Assembly (NCBI GenBank): GCA_937943575.1
Contig: CALEAV010000032.1
Span: forward strand, 1-41,784
Reading direction: 5' to 3'
DNA: 41,784 bases
DNA from: an uncultured bacterium
GTDB lineage: Bacteria; Desulfobacterota; Desulfobaccia; Desulfobaccales; 0-14-0-80-60-11
This document shows, in pieces, positions 1 to 7,987 of the stretch. The translations under genes were made by a program, and so were the position numbers. Each line of letters starts with the position of its first letter. Within the stretch, counting starts at the first letter, position 1. The notes under the pieces are model-generated. The model had not been told where the DNA came from. It made no database searches and worked only from the letters and a program-made list of their open reading frames with translations.

Positions 1-118
1 CACCCCCCCTCCCCCAATCCCTTAAGGGGCTCAATAACCTGGGATGGCAGGCTTTTGGCCCACCATCCCAGGGAAGCATAAAGGCTGGGGAGGAGGGTGT
101 GGGGGGAGGGCAGGGAGC
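1..118 (+). repeat. Intergenic GC-rich hairpin repeat, copy A (partial)
   Basis: This stretch shares its right half with the repeat at 22372-22495: an ATAAAGG loop followed by a G-rich arm that ends GGAGGGCAGGGAG. The left C-rich arm (CCCCCCCTCCCCCAATCCC) starts at or before the window edge. Inserted between the arms is a separate perfect 10-bp hairpin, CCTGGGATGG at 38-47 pairing with CCATCCCAGG at 63-72. The G-rich arm runs into the presumed hemW start codon. Its function is unknown; structured mRNA or a G-quadruplex is possible because at least four G-tracts of three or more lie close together. Confidence 0.6.
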
Positions 119-1253
119 CGTGCGCCCGGGCCCGCCTCCCGCCGCACCTGCCCCCGGCCTCTATGTGCATGTGCCCTTTTGCCGGGGGAAGTGCCCGTAT
201 TGCGGCTTCCATTCCTGCACCGATCTCACCCTGATCCCGGCCTGGCTGGAGGCCCTGGAGGCGGAGGCGGAGCTCTATCGGGAGGCCTTTCCCCCCTTTG
301 ACACCCTCTACCTGGGGGGCGGCACCCCCAGCCTGCTGGCGCTCCCGGAGCTGGAGCGCCTGCTCACGGCCCTCAGGCGGGTCTTTGCCGTCGCTCCCGG
401 AAGCGAGCTCACCCTGGAGGCCAACCCCGACGATGTCACCCCGGAAAAGCTGCGGGGCTACCGGGAGCTGGGAATCACCCGCCTCAGCCTGGGGGTGCAG
501 TCCCTGGTGGAGGAGGAACTCCGCTTTCTTCAGCGGCGCCATTCCGCCGTTCAGGCGGAGGCGGCCCTCAACGCCGCCCTCGCAGCCGGGTTTCCGGCGG
601 TGGCGGTGGACCTCATCTACGGCCTGCCGGGGCAATCCCTCATCGTGTGGGAGAAGACCCTGGGCCGGATTGCGGCCTGCCGGCCCCAGCACCTGTCCTG
701 TTATCAGCTCACCGCCGAAGCCGGCACGCCCCTCATGGCCCGGCTGGACCGAGGGGAGCTGGCCCTGCCCGGGGAGGAGGACGGCCTGGCCTTCTTCCTT
801 TTTACTTCGGAATTCCTGACCGACCAGGGCTATCTGCACTACGAGGTCTCCAACTTCGCCCGGGGGGAGGAGCATTTCTCCCGCCACAACCGCAAATACT
901 GGCAGCACCTCCCCTACCTGGGGCTGGGGCCGGCGGCCCACTCCTTTATGGCGGGGCAGCGCTGGTGGAACCATGCCGACCTTGCCGCCTATCGGCAGGC
1001 CTTAACCAGAGGGGAGACGCCGGTGGCCGGCCGGGAGGTCCTCACCCCCGAGCAGCTCCGCCTGGAGGCCCTGCTTTTGGGCTTCCGCACCCGCTTCGGG
1101 GTGGAAAAGGGTCTGCTGCAGGCGGGGGAGAACTGGCAGGAAAACCTGGCGCGCCTGGTAGAGACGGGCCTGGTGGAGCTTGCCGACGGGCTGGTCGTCC
1201 CCACCCGGGAGGGCCTGGCGGTGGCCGACCGCCTGCCGGAGCTGTTCCTTTAA
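99..1253 (+). CDS. hemW: HemW-like radical SAM heme chaperone / coproporphyrinogen III oxidase-like protein
   Basis: The protein is 384 residues and lacks only a distinctive N-terminus. The radical SAM cluster motif CxxxCxxC reads CRGKCPYC at about residues 28-35, preceded by LYVHVPF as in HemW. Downstream are the SAM-binding GGGTPSLL segment, EANPDDVT and SLGVQSL, all typical of the HemN/HemW family. HemW proteins are thought to deliver heme to respiratory enzymes, whereas true HemN oxidases carry an extra N-terminal Cys and differ in sequence. The start is uncertain. GTG at 99 has AGGAGG too close upstream, and GTG at 120 has a better spaced GGGAGGG. The first 20 residues are low-complexity Gly/Pro encoded by an intergenic repeat. 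No neighbour shares its pathway. Confidence 0.85.
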   Translation: MGGGQGAVRPGPPPAAPAPGLYVHVPFCRGKCPYCGFHSCTDLTLIPAWLEALEAEAELYREAFPPFDTLYLGGGTPSLLALPELERLLTALRRVFAVAPGSELTLEANPDDVTPEKLRGYRELGITRLSLGVQSLVEEELRFLQRRHSAVQAEAALNAALAAGFPAVAVDLIYGLPGQSLIVWEKTLGRIAACRPQHLSCYQLTAEAGTPLMARLDRGELALPGEEDGLAFFLFTSEFLTDQGYLHYEVSNFARGEEHFSRHNRKYWQHLPYLGLGPAAHSFMAGQRWWNHADLAAYRQALTRGETPVAGREVLTPEQLRLEALLLGFRTRFGVEKGLLQAGENWQENLARLVETGLVELADGLVVPTREGLAVADRLPELFL

Positions 1254-1740
1254 GACGGGGGGCAGAAAGGAGCGGGCGCCTTCCCCCCGGGCCCGCCGCG
1301 TCCACGGGGTCGTCCCCATTGCCGTTCCAGCAACTTCTGCCTGCTTGCCCGGGCCGCCGCGCCCAACCTTGACCGGGTCGGCGAGGGGATGGAAGGCCGG
1401 CGGGGTGGCAGCCCGGGTGATGGGGCGGGAGCCGGGCCGACCCCAGCCCGGGGGACACCCACCATATCGGGCGGCTCCGGGAGGTCGCGGGAGAAAAAGG
1501 CGCCAGGCCGGGGTTCCAGGCAGGATGGCCCGGAAGATCCATGTGCACCCGCCCAGGCCCTTCATGGCGGGCAGGATGCTTTCCGGGCCCCGGACTTCCC
1601 AGGGCCGGGCTCCCGGAGGCCGTCTTCTCCTCAGAGGAGGTTCTGACCGGGGGAGGGTCCCGGCTCCCCGCCCCGGTGGTCACCCCGCCCTCCCGGTTCT
1701 TCCCCGTCTGCCTGGATACCCGGGCCCTCCGCGCCGGTGG
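1254..1740. other. Intergenic, no gene recognised
   Basis: The 487 bases between the convergent stops of hemW and the PP-loop gene are GC-rich in all frames. The frames that stay open have compositionally random, Pro/Gly/Arg-rich translations. A short near-repeat, CGCCCCGGTGGTCAC near 1668 and CGCGCCGGTGGTCAC near 1730, flanks the end of the gap. I saw no convincing terminator or RNA gene. Confidence 0.5.
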
Positions 1741-2724
1741 TCACACCATCCAGGAGGCGAGCTCGGCCTTCTCCGGGGTCAAGAGGGTGAGGCGCCGGGG
1801 CCTATCCGGGCCCTCGGCCAAGACCGTGACCGTGGTGCCCGGCCGGGCGTCGCTGTAGGCGGCGGCCAGCCGGGCGGCCTGGAGGAGGGCCTCTTCGTCC
1901 CCGCCCCCGGGGATCAGCACCAGGGGGCCGGGCACGCCCAGGACCCGGAGCACCAGATCCCCGGGGCGCAGGAGTCCGGCCAGGGCCTCGTTCTCCCGGC
2001 GGGTGCGGCCCACCACCACCTTGGGGCCGCCGGGCAGGCGGAAGTGGCGGCCCCATTTCAGGAGCTCCAGATCCTCCCGGGCCACCTGGGTCTGGTGAGC
2101 CAGCAGCTCCTTGAGCCGGGCGGCGTAGCCGGGGTCGGTGAGGAGGCAGCCCCCCGCCGGAGAGGGATAATCCCGGAGGCCGTATCTTTCCGCCAGCTCC
2201 ATCTGGCGTTTGCGGCCCCGGCCGCTGAGGTTGAGGAGACGCTCCCGGTCCACCCAGCCTTCCCGTTCCGGCAGGGTGGGGGGGAGGAGTTTGGCGGACA
2301 GAGGCCTGAGCACCAGATCCGGCACCCCCGAGCCTTTGGCCACCAGCTCCAGGGCCTGGCGGTTCTGGCTCATGGGCCGCTGCCCCAGCACCTCCCCGGT
2401 GAAGAGGAAATGAAAGCCCTCCGCCTGCATCACCGCCGCAGCTTCCCGGAGCATCAGGATATGGCAGTCGATGCAGGGGTTGTGCCCCTTGCCGAAGCCG
2501 TAGCGTGGGGTGAAGAGCAGGGGGAAATACCGGTCAGTGATCTCCACCACCCGCAGAGGCAACCCCAGCACGGCGGCAGACTTCCGGGCCCGCTCAGGCC
2601 CAAAAAAGGGAGTGACGAAGGTGAGGAGTTCCACCTCCACCCCCTGGTCGGAGAGCACCCGGGCGGCCAGCATGCTGTCCAGGCCGCCGGAGAAGACCCC
2701 CAGGCCGCGAATTTTACTGCTCAT
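1741..2724 (-). CDS. PP-loop ATPase (MnmA/ThiI-type tRNA thiolation family) fused to an NFACT-R-like domain
   Basis: The protein is 327 residues. The N-terminus has the PP-loop SGGLDS (residues 12-17), used by ATP-pyrophosphatases to adenylate a substrate before sulfur transfer. A CIDCH segment near residue 83 and a cysteine in GGCLLTDPGY near residue 192 could be the sulfur-carrying or metal cysteines. The C-terminal roughly 100 residues (VVVGRTRREN, LRPGDLVLRVLGVPGPLVLI, AARLAAAYSDAR) match the NFACT-R (DUF814) RNA-binding fold. This two-domain layout is known in deltaproteobacteria and is usually annotated as a tRNA methyltransferase or thiouridylase; the exact substrate is not established. 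It overlaps arsC upstream by 4 bases (ATGA), so the two are translationally coupled at the end of a four-gene run. Confidence 0.8.
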   Translation of the reverse strand: MSSKIRGLGVFSGGLDSMLAARVLSDQGVEVELLTFVTPFFGPERARKSAAVLGLPLRVVEITDRYFPLLFTPRYGFGKGHNPCIDCHILMLREAAAVMQAEGFHFLFTGEVLGQRPMSQNRQALELVAKGSGVPDLVLRPLSAKLLPPTLPEREGWVDRERLLNLSGRGRKRQMELAERYGLRDYPSPAGGCLLTDPGYAARLKELLAHQTQVAREDLELLKWGRHFRLPGGPKVVVGRTRRENEALAGLLRPGDLVLRVLGVPGPLVLIPGGGDEEALLQAARLAAAYSDARPGTTVTVLAEGPDRPRRLTLLTPEKAELASWMV

Positions 2725-3146
2725 CTGCCTTGGCGGGCCTTCTCGCGAATCAGGGGAATGAGCTTAGCCCGCATGTCATCCCTGACCTCCCGGAACCGGG
2801 CCATGATCTCCTCCTCGCTGCCGGTGGCCTTGGCAGGGTCGGGGAAGCCCAGGTGGATGACCTCGGTGGGGCCGGGGAAGAAAGGGCACTGCTCCCGGGC
2901 CGCATCACAGACGGTGACCACCAGGTCAAATCTCTTGTCCGCCAGCTCATCCACGGATTTGGAATACTGGCCGCTGATGTCGATCCCCAGCTCCGCCATG
3001 GCCCGGATGGCCCGGGGGTTGACCCGGGTGGGGCGCACCCCGGCGGAGAAGGCCTGCACCTCCCCCGCCAGGTCGTGGTTCACCAGCCCCTCCGCCATCT
3101 GGGAGCGGCAGGCGTTCTCTGTGCACAAGATCAGCACCGTGAACAT
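2721..3146 (-). CDS. arsC: Thioredoxin-coupled arsenate reductase ArsC (LMW protein tyrosine phosphatase fold)
   Basis: The protein is 141 residues, normal for this family. The phosphate/arsenate-binding loop C-x5-R is CTENACRSQ near residues 8-16. The resolving cysteine pair is VTVCDAAREQCPFF (near residues 79-92), and the FPDPAKATGSEEE segment carries the general acid Asp. These three cysteines form the relay that passes electrons from thioredoxin and reduces arsenate to arsenite. Glu replaces the usual Gly in the CTGNS loop and Ala the usual Ser; the consequence is unknown. No arsR is adjacent. A separate Acr3 efflux permease lies at 32018-33034, so arsenic functions are split across the window. 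No strong Shine-Dalgarno is visible before this ATG. Confidence 0.88.
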   Translation of the reverse strand: MFTVLILCTENACRSQMAEGLVNHDLAGEVQAFSAGVRPTRVNPRAIRAMAELGIDISGQYSKSVDELADKRFDLVVTVCDAAREQCPFFPGPTEVIHLGFPDPAKATGSEEEIMARFREVRDDMRAKLIPLIREKARQGR

Positions 3147-3205
3147 AGGTGGTCTGAGCCTCCGTCATCGGAAATGGGTGGAGCAGAACCCGGTTGCTGG
3201 CTCCT

Positions 3206-3985
3206 TCAGGCCGCCGGTGCCCTCAGGGGGGCCAGCTCCCAGTGGTGCCAGCCTTCCCGGGCCAGCCGGGCTGCAAAGGCTGGTCGCACCGGGGAGGTCA
3301 GGAAGGCGCCCCAGCGTGCCGGTGGCAGTTCCAGGCGCACCCCGGCTTCCTGCACCCTGAGGCGCACCGCGGCAAACCCCCGGGCCGCCAGCCAAGCCTC
3401 CAGGCGCCCCACCCGGGCCAGTTCGGCCGCGCTGAGGGGCGTGTCATACGGGAAGCGGGTGGCCAGGCAGCTTTGCGACGGCCGATCCGCCGGCAGGCCG
3501 AGGGCCCGGCTTAAGGTGCGGATGGCCGCCTTGCCCAGGCCGGCCAGGAGCAGCGGGCTCACCACCCCGGCCTCCCGGGCGGCCCGCAATCCGGGGCGGA
3601 AATCGTCCAGGTCATCCAGGTTGGTGCCATCCCAGACCACCTCGGCCCCCAGCTCCGCCGCCAGCTCCCGGGCCAGGGCGATGACCGCCTGTTTGCACAC
3701 ATAGCAGCGCTCCCGGGTATTGGCCCGGAAGGCCGGCAGGGCCAGGGGATCAAAGAGCCGCACCCGGTGGCGCACCCCCAGGCGCCGGGCCAGGGCCACG
3801 GCGTGGGCCAGCTCCCCCGGGGCGGTATGCGGCCCGGCAACCGTGAGAGCCGTGAGTCCGCCCCCCAACGCCCGGGCGCCGGCGGCCAGAACCAGGCCGG
3901 AGTCCAGCCCCCCGGAAAACAGGAGCACGGCCCGCCGCCATGGCCGGAGGAAGCGGAGCAGATCGGCAAGCTCTTCAGATTTCAT
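3206..3985 (-). CDS. larE: LarE-type ATP-dependent sulfur transferase
   Basis: The protein is 259 residues from ATG at 3985. The frame stays open further upstream, but that would overlap the preceding gene and add a non-conserved leader. The PP-loop LLFSGGLDS is near residue 25. LarE activates the carboxylates of a nicotinate-derived dinucleotide and inserts sulfur to make the nickel-pincer cofactor of lactate racemase-like enzymes. Three cysteines are placed as in the iron-sulfur-type LarE subclass: CYVC and the conserved SQSCLATRFPY. This implies a [4Fe-4S]-bound sulfide donor rather than a sacrificed cysteine, which is inference from the pattern. No larB, larC or larA is adjacent. It sits 59 bases after the DUF39 gene and 59 before arsC. 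Confidence 0.85.
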   Translation of the reverse strand: MKSEELADLLRFLRPWRRAVLLFSGGLDSGLVLAAGARALGGGLTALTVAGPHTAPGELAHAVALARRLGVRHRVRLFDPLALPAFRANTRERCYVCKQAVIALARELAAELGAEVVWDGTNLDDLDDFRPGLRAAREAGVVSPLLLAGLGKAAIRTLSRALGLPADRPSQSCLATRFPYDTPLSAAELARVGRLEAWLAARGFAAVRLRVQEAGVRLELPPARWGAFLTSPVRPAFAARLAREGWHHWELAPLRAPAA

Positions 3986-4044
3986 AAGGGGATGGGGGAG
4001 TGGGAAAAGGGATGCGTAGAGCCCTAAGTGCCACCCTCGCGGCT

Positions 4045-5253
4045 TCAGCTCTCCCGGGTATAGGTGGGGGGCGGAGGGGTCTCCTCCGCCGTGGGCAGCA
4101 GTTCCACCGGCTCCCCCAGCAGGAAGCGGCCGCTTCGGATCCACTCCTTCAGGATCTGGGCCACCTCCCGGGCCCGCACCAGGCTGGAGAGGGGCACGGT
4201 GGCCACCTCCCTGCCGTTTAAGGTGATGCGTCCGCTTTTAAGCTGGGCGTAGCTCACATGTCCCAGCACCCGGCCGGTGGCCTGGGGGTAGTCGGTGCCG
4301 TAATCCACGATGGGGGCCAGAAGCTCGTCGTCGCTGACGGCGCAGAAATGAGCCAACTCCTCATTGAGGAGGGGGATGGGGACGCCCAAGCCCACGGTGA
4401 GGGAGCAGCCGTAGCCCAGGAGGCTCACCCCCACCAGGTAGCGGGGGTTCATCTGCTTCAGGTCGCCGATGACCATGAGGGTGCCCGCCGGGCTCAAGGG
4501 GATGCCCCGGTCGGTGCGGGGTTTGCCCGGATGGTGCTGCGTGCCGGGGAAGCAGACATAGCCCACGCCGCCGCCCAGGAAGATGCGGGTGCCGATGCCG
4601 ATGGTGCGGTAGTAAGGGTCGTTGAACAGGGGGCTCAAGGCCCCGGAGGTGCAGTAGTTGGCATTGGCGGCCCGGGGTTTCAGCGGCCCCATGTAGGTGT
4701 AGATGATGCGGTTGCTCAGGTTCACCGCCACATTGTAGTTCTGGTAACAGTTGCGGGGGTTGCAGAGGATGGCGTTCACCATCTGCCTCAGGGTGATCTC
4801 CTTTTCCACCCGCTTGTTGGGATAGCAGTCGGTGCCGTAGGCCTCGGCCACCAGATGCACCGTTTTGCCCGCCACCAGGTCCTGGATGACATGGCCGCCG
4901 CCGTATTTGAACTCGCCGGGATAGACCTTGTTCAAGGGGTCGTCCGCCGCCGGCTCGGTGGCGCCGATATACACATCCACCGCCGCCAGCCCGGCGTAGG
5001 CCGGCACGTTGTTGAGCCACACCCGGGAGGCTTTGATGGGGGGCCTGGTGTGGCCGAAGTTGAGGAAGGCGCCGGAGGAGCACATGGGGGAGAAGGTGCC
5101 GGTGGTGACCACGTCCACGGTGCGGGCCGCCTCCACTTCGCCCTTTTCCCGGACGATGCCGATGATCTCCTCCGCGGTGACCACCACCGCCTTTCCCTGC
5201 TTGATTTTTTCGTTGATTTCCTGGTATGTCTTGTTGACCTGGAAGTGTGCCAT
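4045..5253 (-). CDS. DUF39 homocysteine biosynthesis protein (HcyBio family)
   Basis: The protein is 402 residues. Diagnostic features are the N-terminal VNKTYQEINEKI, the SPMCSSGAFLNFGH segment near residue 57 with its conserved Cys, GGGHVIQDLV, and a Gly-rich GTRIFLGGGVGYV segment. In methanogens and sulfate reducers this family is needed, with a NIL/ferredoxin partner, to make homocysteine from aspartate semialdehyde and sulfide without O-acyl homoserine. No NIL-ferredoxin gene is next to it here. It is the first gene of the minus-strand run DUF39-LarE-ArsC-PP-loop. A purine-rich GAGGAAAGG precedes the ATG by two bases and could act as a close Shine-Dalgarno. The C-terminus ends in a Pro-rich tail of unknown role. 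Confidence 0.87.
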   Translation of the reverse strand: MAHFQVNKTYQEINEKIKQGKAVVVTAEEIIGIVREKGEVEAARTVDVVTTGTFSPMCSSGAFLNFGHTRPPIKASRVWLNNVPAYAGLAAVDVYIGATEPAADDPLNKVYPGEFKYGGGHVIQDLVAGKTVHLVAEAYGTDCYPNKRVEKEITLRQMVNAILCNPRNCYQNYNVAVNLSNRIIYTYMGPLKPRAANANYCTSGALSPLFNDPYYRTIGIGTRIFLGGGVGYVCFPGTQHHPGKPRTDRGIPLSPAGTLMVIGDLKQMNPRYLVGVSLLGYGCSLTVGLGVPIPLLNEELAHFCAVSDDELLAPIVDYGTDYPQATGRVLGHVSYAQLKSGRITLNGREVATVPLSSLVRAREVAQILKEWIRSGRFLLGEPVELLPTAEETPPPPTYTRES

Positions 5254-5425
5254 GGCCTTTCCTCATCCTGCCCCACGGCATTCCGGCAGGGAGTCAGGGA
5301 TGGATGCCGATGGCGTCCGGGAGAACCCCCAGGGGTCCTGGCCCCGGGGGGAAAATCCCCCTGCCTGAGCCCGGCTCTCCTCCAGGCCCCAAGGGCGAGG
5401 GCCCTTCTGGGGAAGGGGCGCCATC

Positions 5426-6076
5426 ATGACGGAATTCACCAGCCACACCCTGCATCTGTTCATCACCAGCCTGGTGTCCCTGTGGGTCATTGTGGATCCG
5501 CCCGGCAATATCCTGGCCTATCTCACCCTGTCCGCCGGCCTCTCTTCGGAAGAAGCCCGCACCCTGGCCCGCCGGGCCTGCCTGTTTTCCTTTGTCGTGC
5601 TCACCGCCTTCATCGTGGCGGGCCGTCTGGTGCTGGCCTTCTTCGGCATCACCCTGCCGGCCTTTCAGATCGCCGGCGGTCTCATCCTCTTCCGCATCGC
5701 CTTTGACATGCTGGAGGCCCGGGGCCATTTCAACCGCCTGGACACCTCCTCCAGCCTGGTGGCGGAGGATTACCGGGATGTGGCCCTGGTCCCCCTGGCG
5801 GTGCCCCTGCTGTCGGGCCCCGGGGCCATCTCCACCGTCCTGGTGCTCACCAGCCGCTCCCGCAATCTCCTGGAGGACGGCCTCATCCTCCTGGCCCTGG
5901 CCCTGGTGATGCTCAGCACCTACGCCGCCTTCCGCTTTGCCGAGCCCCTGCTTGGCCTCCTCAAGGATACGGGCATCCGGCTGCTCACCCGCCTCATGGG
6001 CCTCATCCTGGCGGCCCTGGCGGTGCAGTTCGTGCTGGACGGCCTGAAGGCCGCCCTGGCCCAGTTCCCTCAGTAA
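5426..6076 (+). CDS. MarC-family integral membrane protein
   Basis: The protein is 216 residues, the usual size for MarC/UPF0056. About six membrane segments are evident, starting with LFITSLVSLWVIVDPPGNI, whose DPPG turn is a hallmark of the family. Also typical are FQIAGGLILFRIAFDML and the LAVPLLSGPGAISTVLVL repeat of the same motif. The transported substrate of MarC proteins is not known; the early link to multiple antibiotic resistance was not upheld. It is divergent from the DUF39 gene, with a 172-base shared upstream gap, and its end overlaps the convergent B12 radical SAM gene by 7 bases. Confidence 0.9.
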   Translation: MTEFTSHTLHLFITSLVSLWVIVDPPGNILAYLTLSAGLSSEEARTLARRACLFSFVVLTAFIVAGRLVLAFFGITLPAFQIAGGLILFRIAFDMLEARGHFNRLDTSSSLVAEDYRDVALVPLAVPLLSGPGAISTVLVLTSRSRNLLEDGLILLALALVMLSTYAAFRFAEPLLGLLKDTGIRLLTRLMGLILAALAVQFVLDGLKAALAQFPQ

Positions 6077-7383
6077 AAATCCACCGGGTCGAGGCGGCGG
6101 TTCACCGCCCAGCGGAAAAAGAGGTTGCTGGGCAGCCCCTGAAAGACATAGCGGCTGGGGGGCCACAGCAGCCGCCGGAAGATGGAGGGCAGGGAGTAGA
6201 ACTTCCGGAAGCAGTCCCAGACGCCCTCCTCGCACTCCTCCGGGGTCATGTGCCGGGGGACGAAGTTGCACACCATGCCCAGGTATTTTTCCGCCTCGGG
6301 GTTGTGCACCCGCCCTTCCTTGGCCAGCTGCTCCCACATGGGGGTGCCCCGCCGGGGGGTGGCCACATTGAAGAAGGCCATGGGGGCCTTGACCCGCTCC
6401 AGGAAATCCAGGGTCTCGGCGAAAAGCTCTTTGGTGTCCCCGTCCAGCCCGAACATGAAATTGAGGGAATAAAACAGGCCCCGCTCCCTCAGGCGGGCCA
6501 GCATCTCCTCGTAGTCCCTCACCCGGTTCTGCACCTTGTCGATGGAGGCGATGGACTCCTGGCAGACATTTTCTATCCCGATATTGATGTGAAAACAACC
6601 CGACTCCCGGGCCAGGTCCAGGAGCTCCTCATCCCGGCTGGTGTTGATGGTCCACAGGCAGCTCCAGCGGATGTTCAGGGGCTTGAGGGCCTTGAAGAGT
6701 TCCTTGGCGTACTCCCGGTGGCCGGTGAGATTGTCATCGATGAAGTAAATCTTGCGCAGGCCCGTGAGGGCCACGTTGGTCCTGATCTCCTCGATGACCT
6801 CGCCGATGGGTCGGCGGCGGTAGGTGTGGCCGTAGACGATGGGCACCTCGCAAAAGGCGCAGTGATAGGGGCAGCCCCGGGAGGTCTGGGTGGGGAGGAT
6901 CTTCACCCGGTAGCGGCGGAAGTCCACCAGCTCCAGGCGGGGCCGGGGGAGGCCTTTCAAGTCATGGAAATCGGCGGCCTGATAGCGGGGCTTCAGGCGC
7001 CGGCGCCGGGCGTCCTCCACTACCTGGGGCCAGACGTCCTCCGCCTCCCCCACCACCACGGCGTCGGCGTGCTCCAGGGCCTCCTCGGGGTGGAGGCTGA
7101 TGTGAAAGCCGCCCATGACCACCGGCACCCCCCGGCGGCGGAACTCGGCGGCGATTTCATAGGCCCGCTCCGAGGTGGCGCAGGTGGCGGTGATGCCCAC
7201 CAGATCGAAGGCGCGGTCATAGGGGAGGGGCGAGAGGCGGTCGTCCACCAGCTCCACGTCCACCCCCGGTGGGGTGAGGGCCGCCAGATAGGGCAGGGTG
7301 ATCCCCAATAGCCAGCGTTTGCGGCTCCGGAGGGGCCGCCGGTTTGGATATTTGGTGGTGGGCTGCACTAACAGGATGCGCAT
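6070..7383 (-). CDS. B12-binding-domain radical SAM protein
   Basis: The protein is 437 residues. The N-terminal roughly 140 residues form a Rossmann-like cobalamin-binding fold (MRILLVQPT, then DLVGITATCATSERAYEIA and VPVVMGGFHISLHPEEAL). The radical SAM cluster site CPYHCAFC is near residue 175, followed by IYFIDDNLTGH and NIGIENV of the Elp3-type fold. Such class B proteins often methylate unactivated carbons or act in lipid, hopanoid or antibiotic modification; the substrate cannot be told here. The architecture resembles the HpnP/HpnJ/BchE superfamily. The C-terminal 100 residues are Trp/Phe-rich (RRLLWPPSRYVFQG), suggesting contact with membrane or lipid. The stop codon overlaps that of the convergent marC. 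Confidence 0.85.
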   Translation of the reverse strand: MRILLVQPTTKYPNRRPLRSRKRWLLGITLPYLAALTPPGVDVELVDDRLSPLPYDRAFDLVGITATCATSERAYEIAAEFRRRGVPVVMGGFHISLHPEEALEHADAVVVGEAEDVWPQVVEDARRRRLKPRYQAADFHDLKGLPRPRLELVDFRRYRVKILPTQTSRGCPYHCAFCEVPIVYGHTYRRRPIGEVIEEIRTNVALTGLRKIYFIDDNLTGHREYAKELFKALKPLNIRWSCLWTINTSRDEELLDLARESGCFHINIGIENVCQESIASIDKVQNRVRDYEEMLARLRERGLFYSLNFMFGLDGDTKELFAETLDFLERVKAPMAFFNVATPRRGTPMWEQLAKEGRVHNPEAEKYLGMVCNFVPRHMTPEECEEGVWDCFRKFYSLPSIFRRLLWPPSRYVFQGLPSNLFFRWAVNRRLDPVDFY

Positions 7384-7606
7384 GCCGGTTGCCGAAACCC
7401 GCCCATCGGGAACAAATCTTTACCAATATAATTCACCGGGGCAAAGATGGAAAGAGGGATGTTTGAGGTCTGCCGCCGGAGCGGCCGGCGGGAGGCGCCA
7501 GCCCACGGCTCCCCGGCTGGAAAGGGGCATGCATCCTCAGGTCCTGCGCCCCACAGGGCGACGCTGCGCCTTGCGGGACGGGACGCTCCCGGTCCGCCCC
7601 CCAGGC

Positions 7607-7915
7607 TTATGACTTGCGGGTGAGGGGGATGACCTTGGCCGGCTTGCCTTCCGGAGGAGGCTCGGGTTCCGGGGCCGGCGCGGATTTGCGGGGCACCAGG
7701 ACCAGGCGCATGGGGCGGCCCCCCATGGTGAAGTCCTGGCCGTTGACCTGGTCCTCATCCAGGATCCAGGTGACGAGCTGGGGCGGCACCGTCAGCACCA
7801 GGAGCTCCACCTGGTACCAGCCCTTCCTGACGTCCGGGCGCAGCTCCTCGATGCGGGCGTAAAACGCCGGCCGGTGATCCACATAGACCAGGACCAGATC
7901 ATTGACGCCGGCCAT
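7607..7915 (-). CDS. Small conserved hypothetical protein
   Basis: The protein is 102 residues and I do not recognise a named domain. The first 75 residues are ordered in appearance, with alternating beta-like segments (DLVLVYVDHRPAFYARIEEL, GWYQVELLVL, RPMRLVLVP). The tail is a Pro/Glu linker ending in KVIPLTRKS. Codon use matches the neighbouring genes and the open frame starts at a plausible ATG. It is probably a soluble small beta-barrel-like protein; RNA or nucleotide binding is possible but not shown. It lies between the exported DUF4198 gene, 72 bases upstream, and the B12 radical SAM gene. Confidence 0.6.
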   Translation of the reverse strand: MAGVNDLVLVYVDHRPAFYARIEELRPDVRKGWYQVELLVLTVPPQLVTWILDEDQVNGQDFTMGGRPMRLVLVPRKSAPAPEPEPPPEGKPAKVIPLTRKS

Positions 7916-7987
7916 GCCTTGCTGTCTCCCCTCAGACGCCCGGGCGCCCGTTGTTCCCAGCCCCAGCTCCCCCCGGGGGAGACGGCC

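Noticed and set aside
1180-3360. Plus-strand open frame of 726 codons
   Set aside because: It crosses an intergenic gap and is antisense to the PP-loop and ArsC genes; no protein family is visible.
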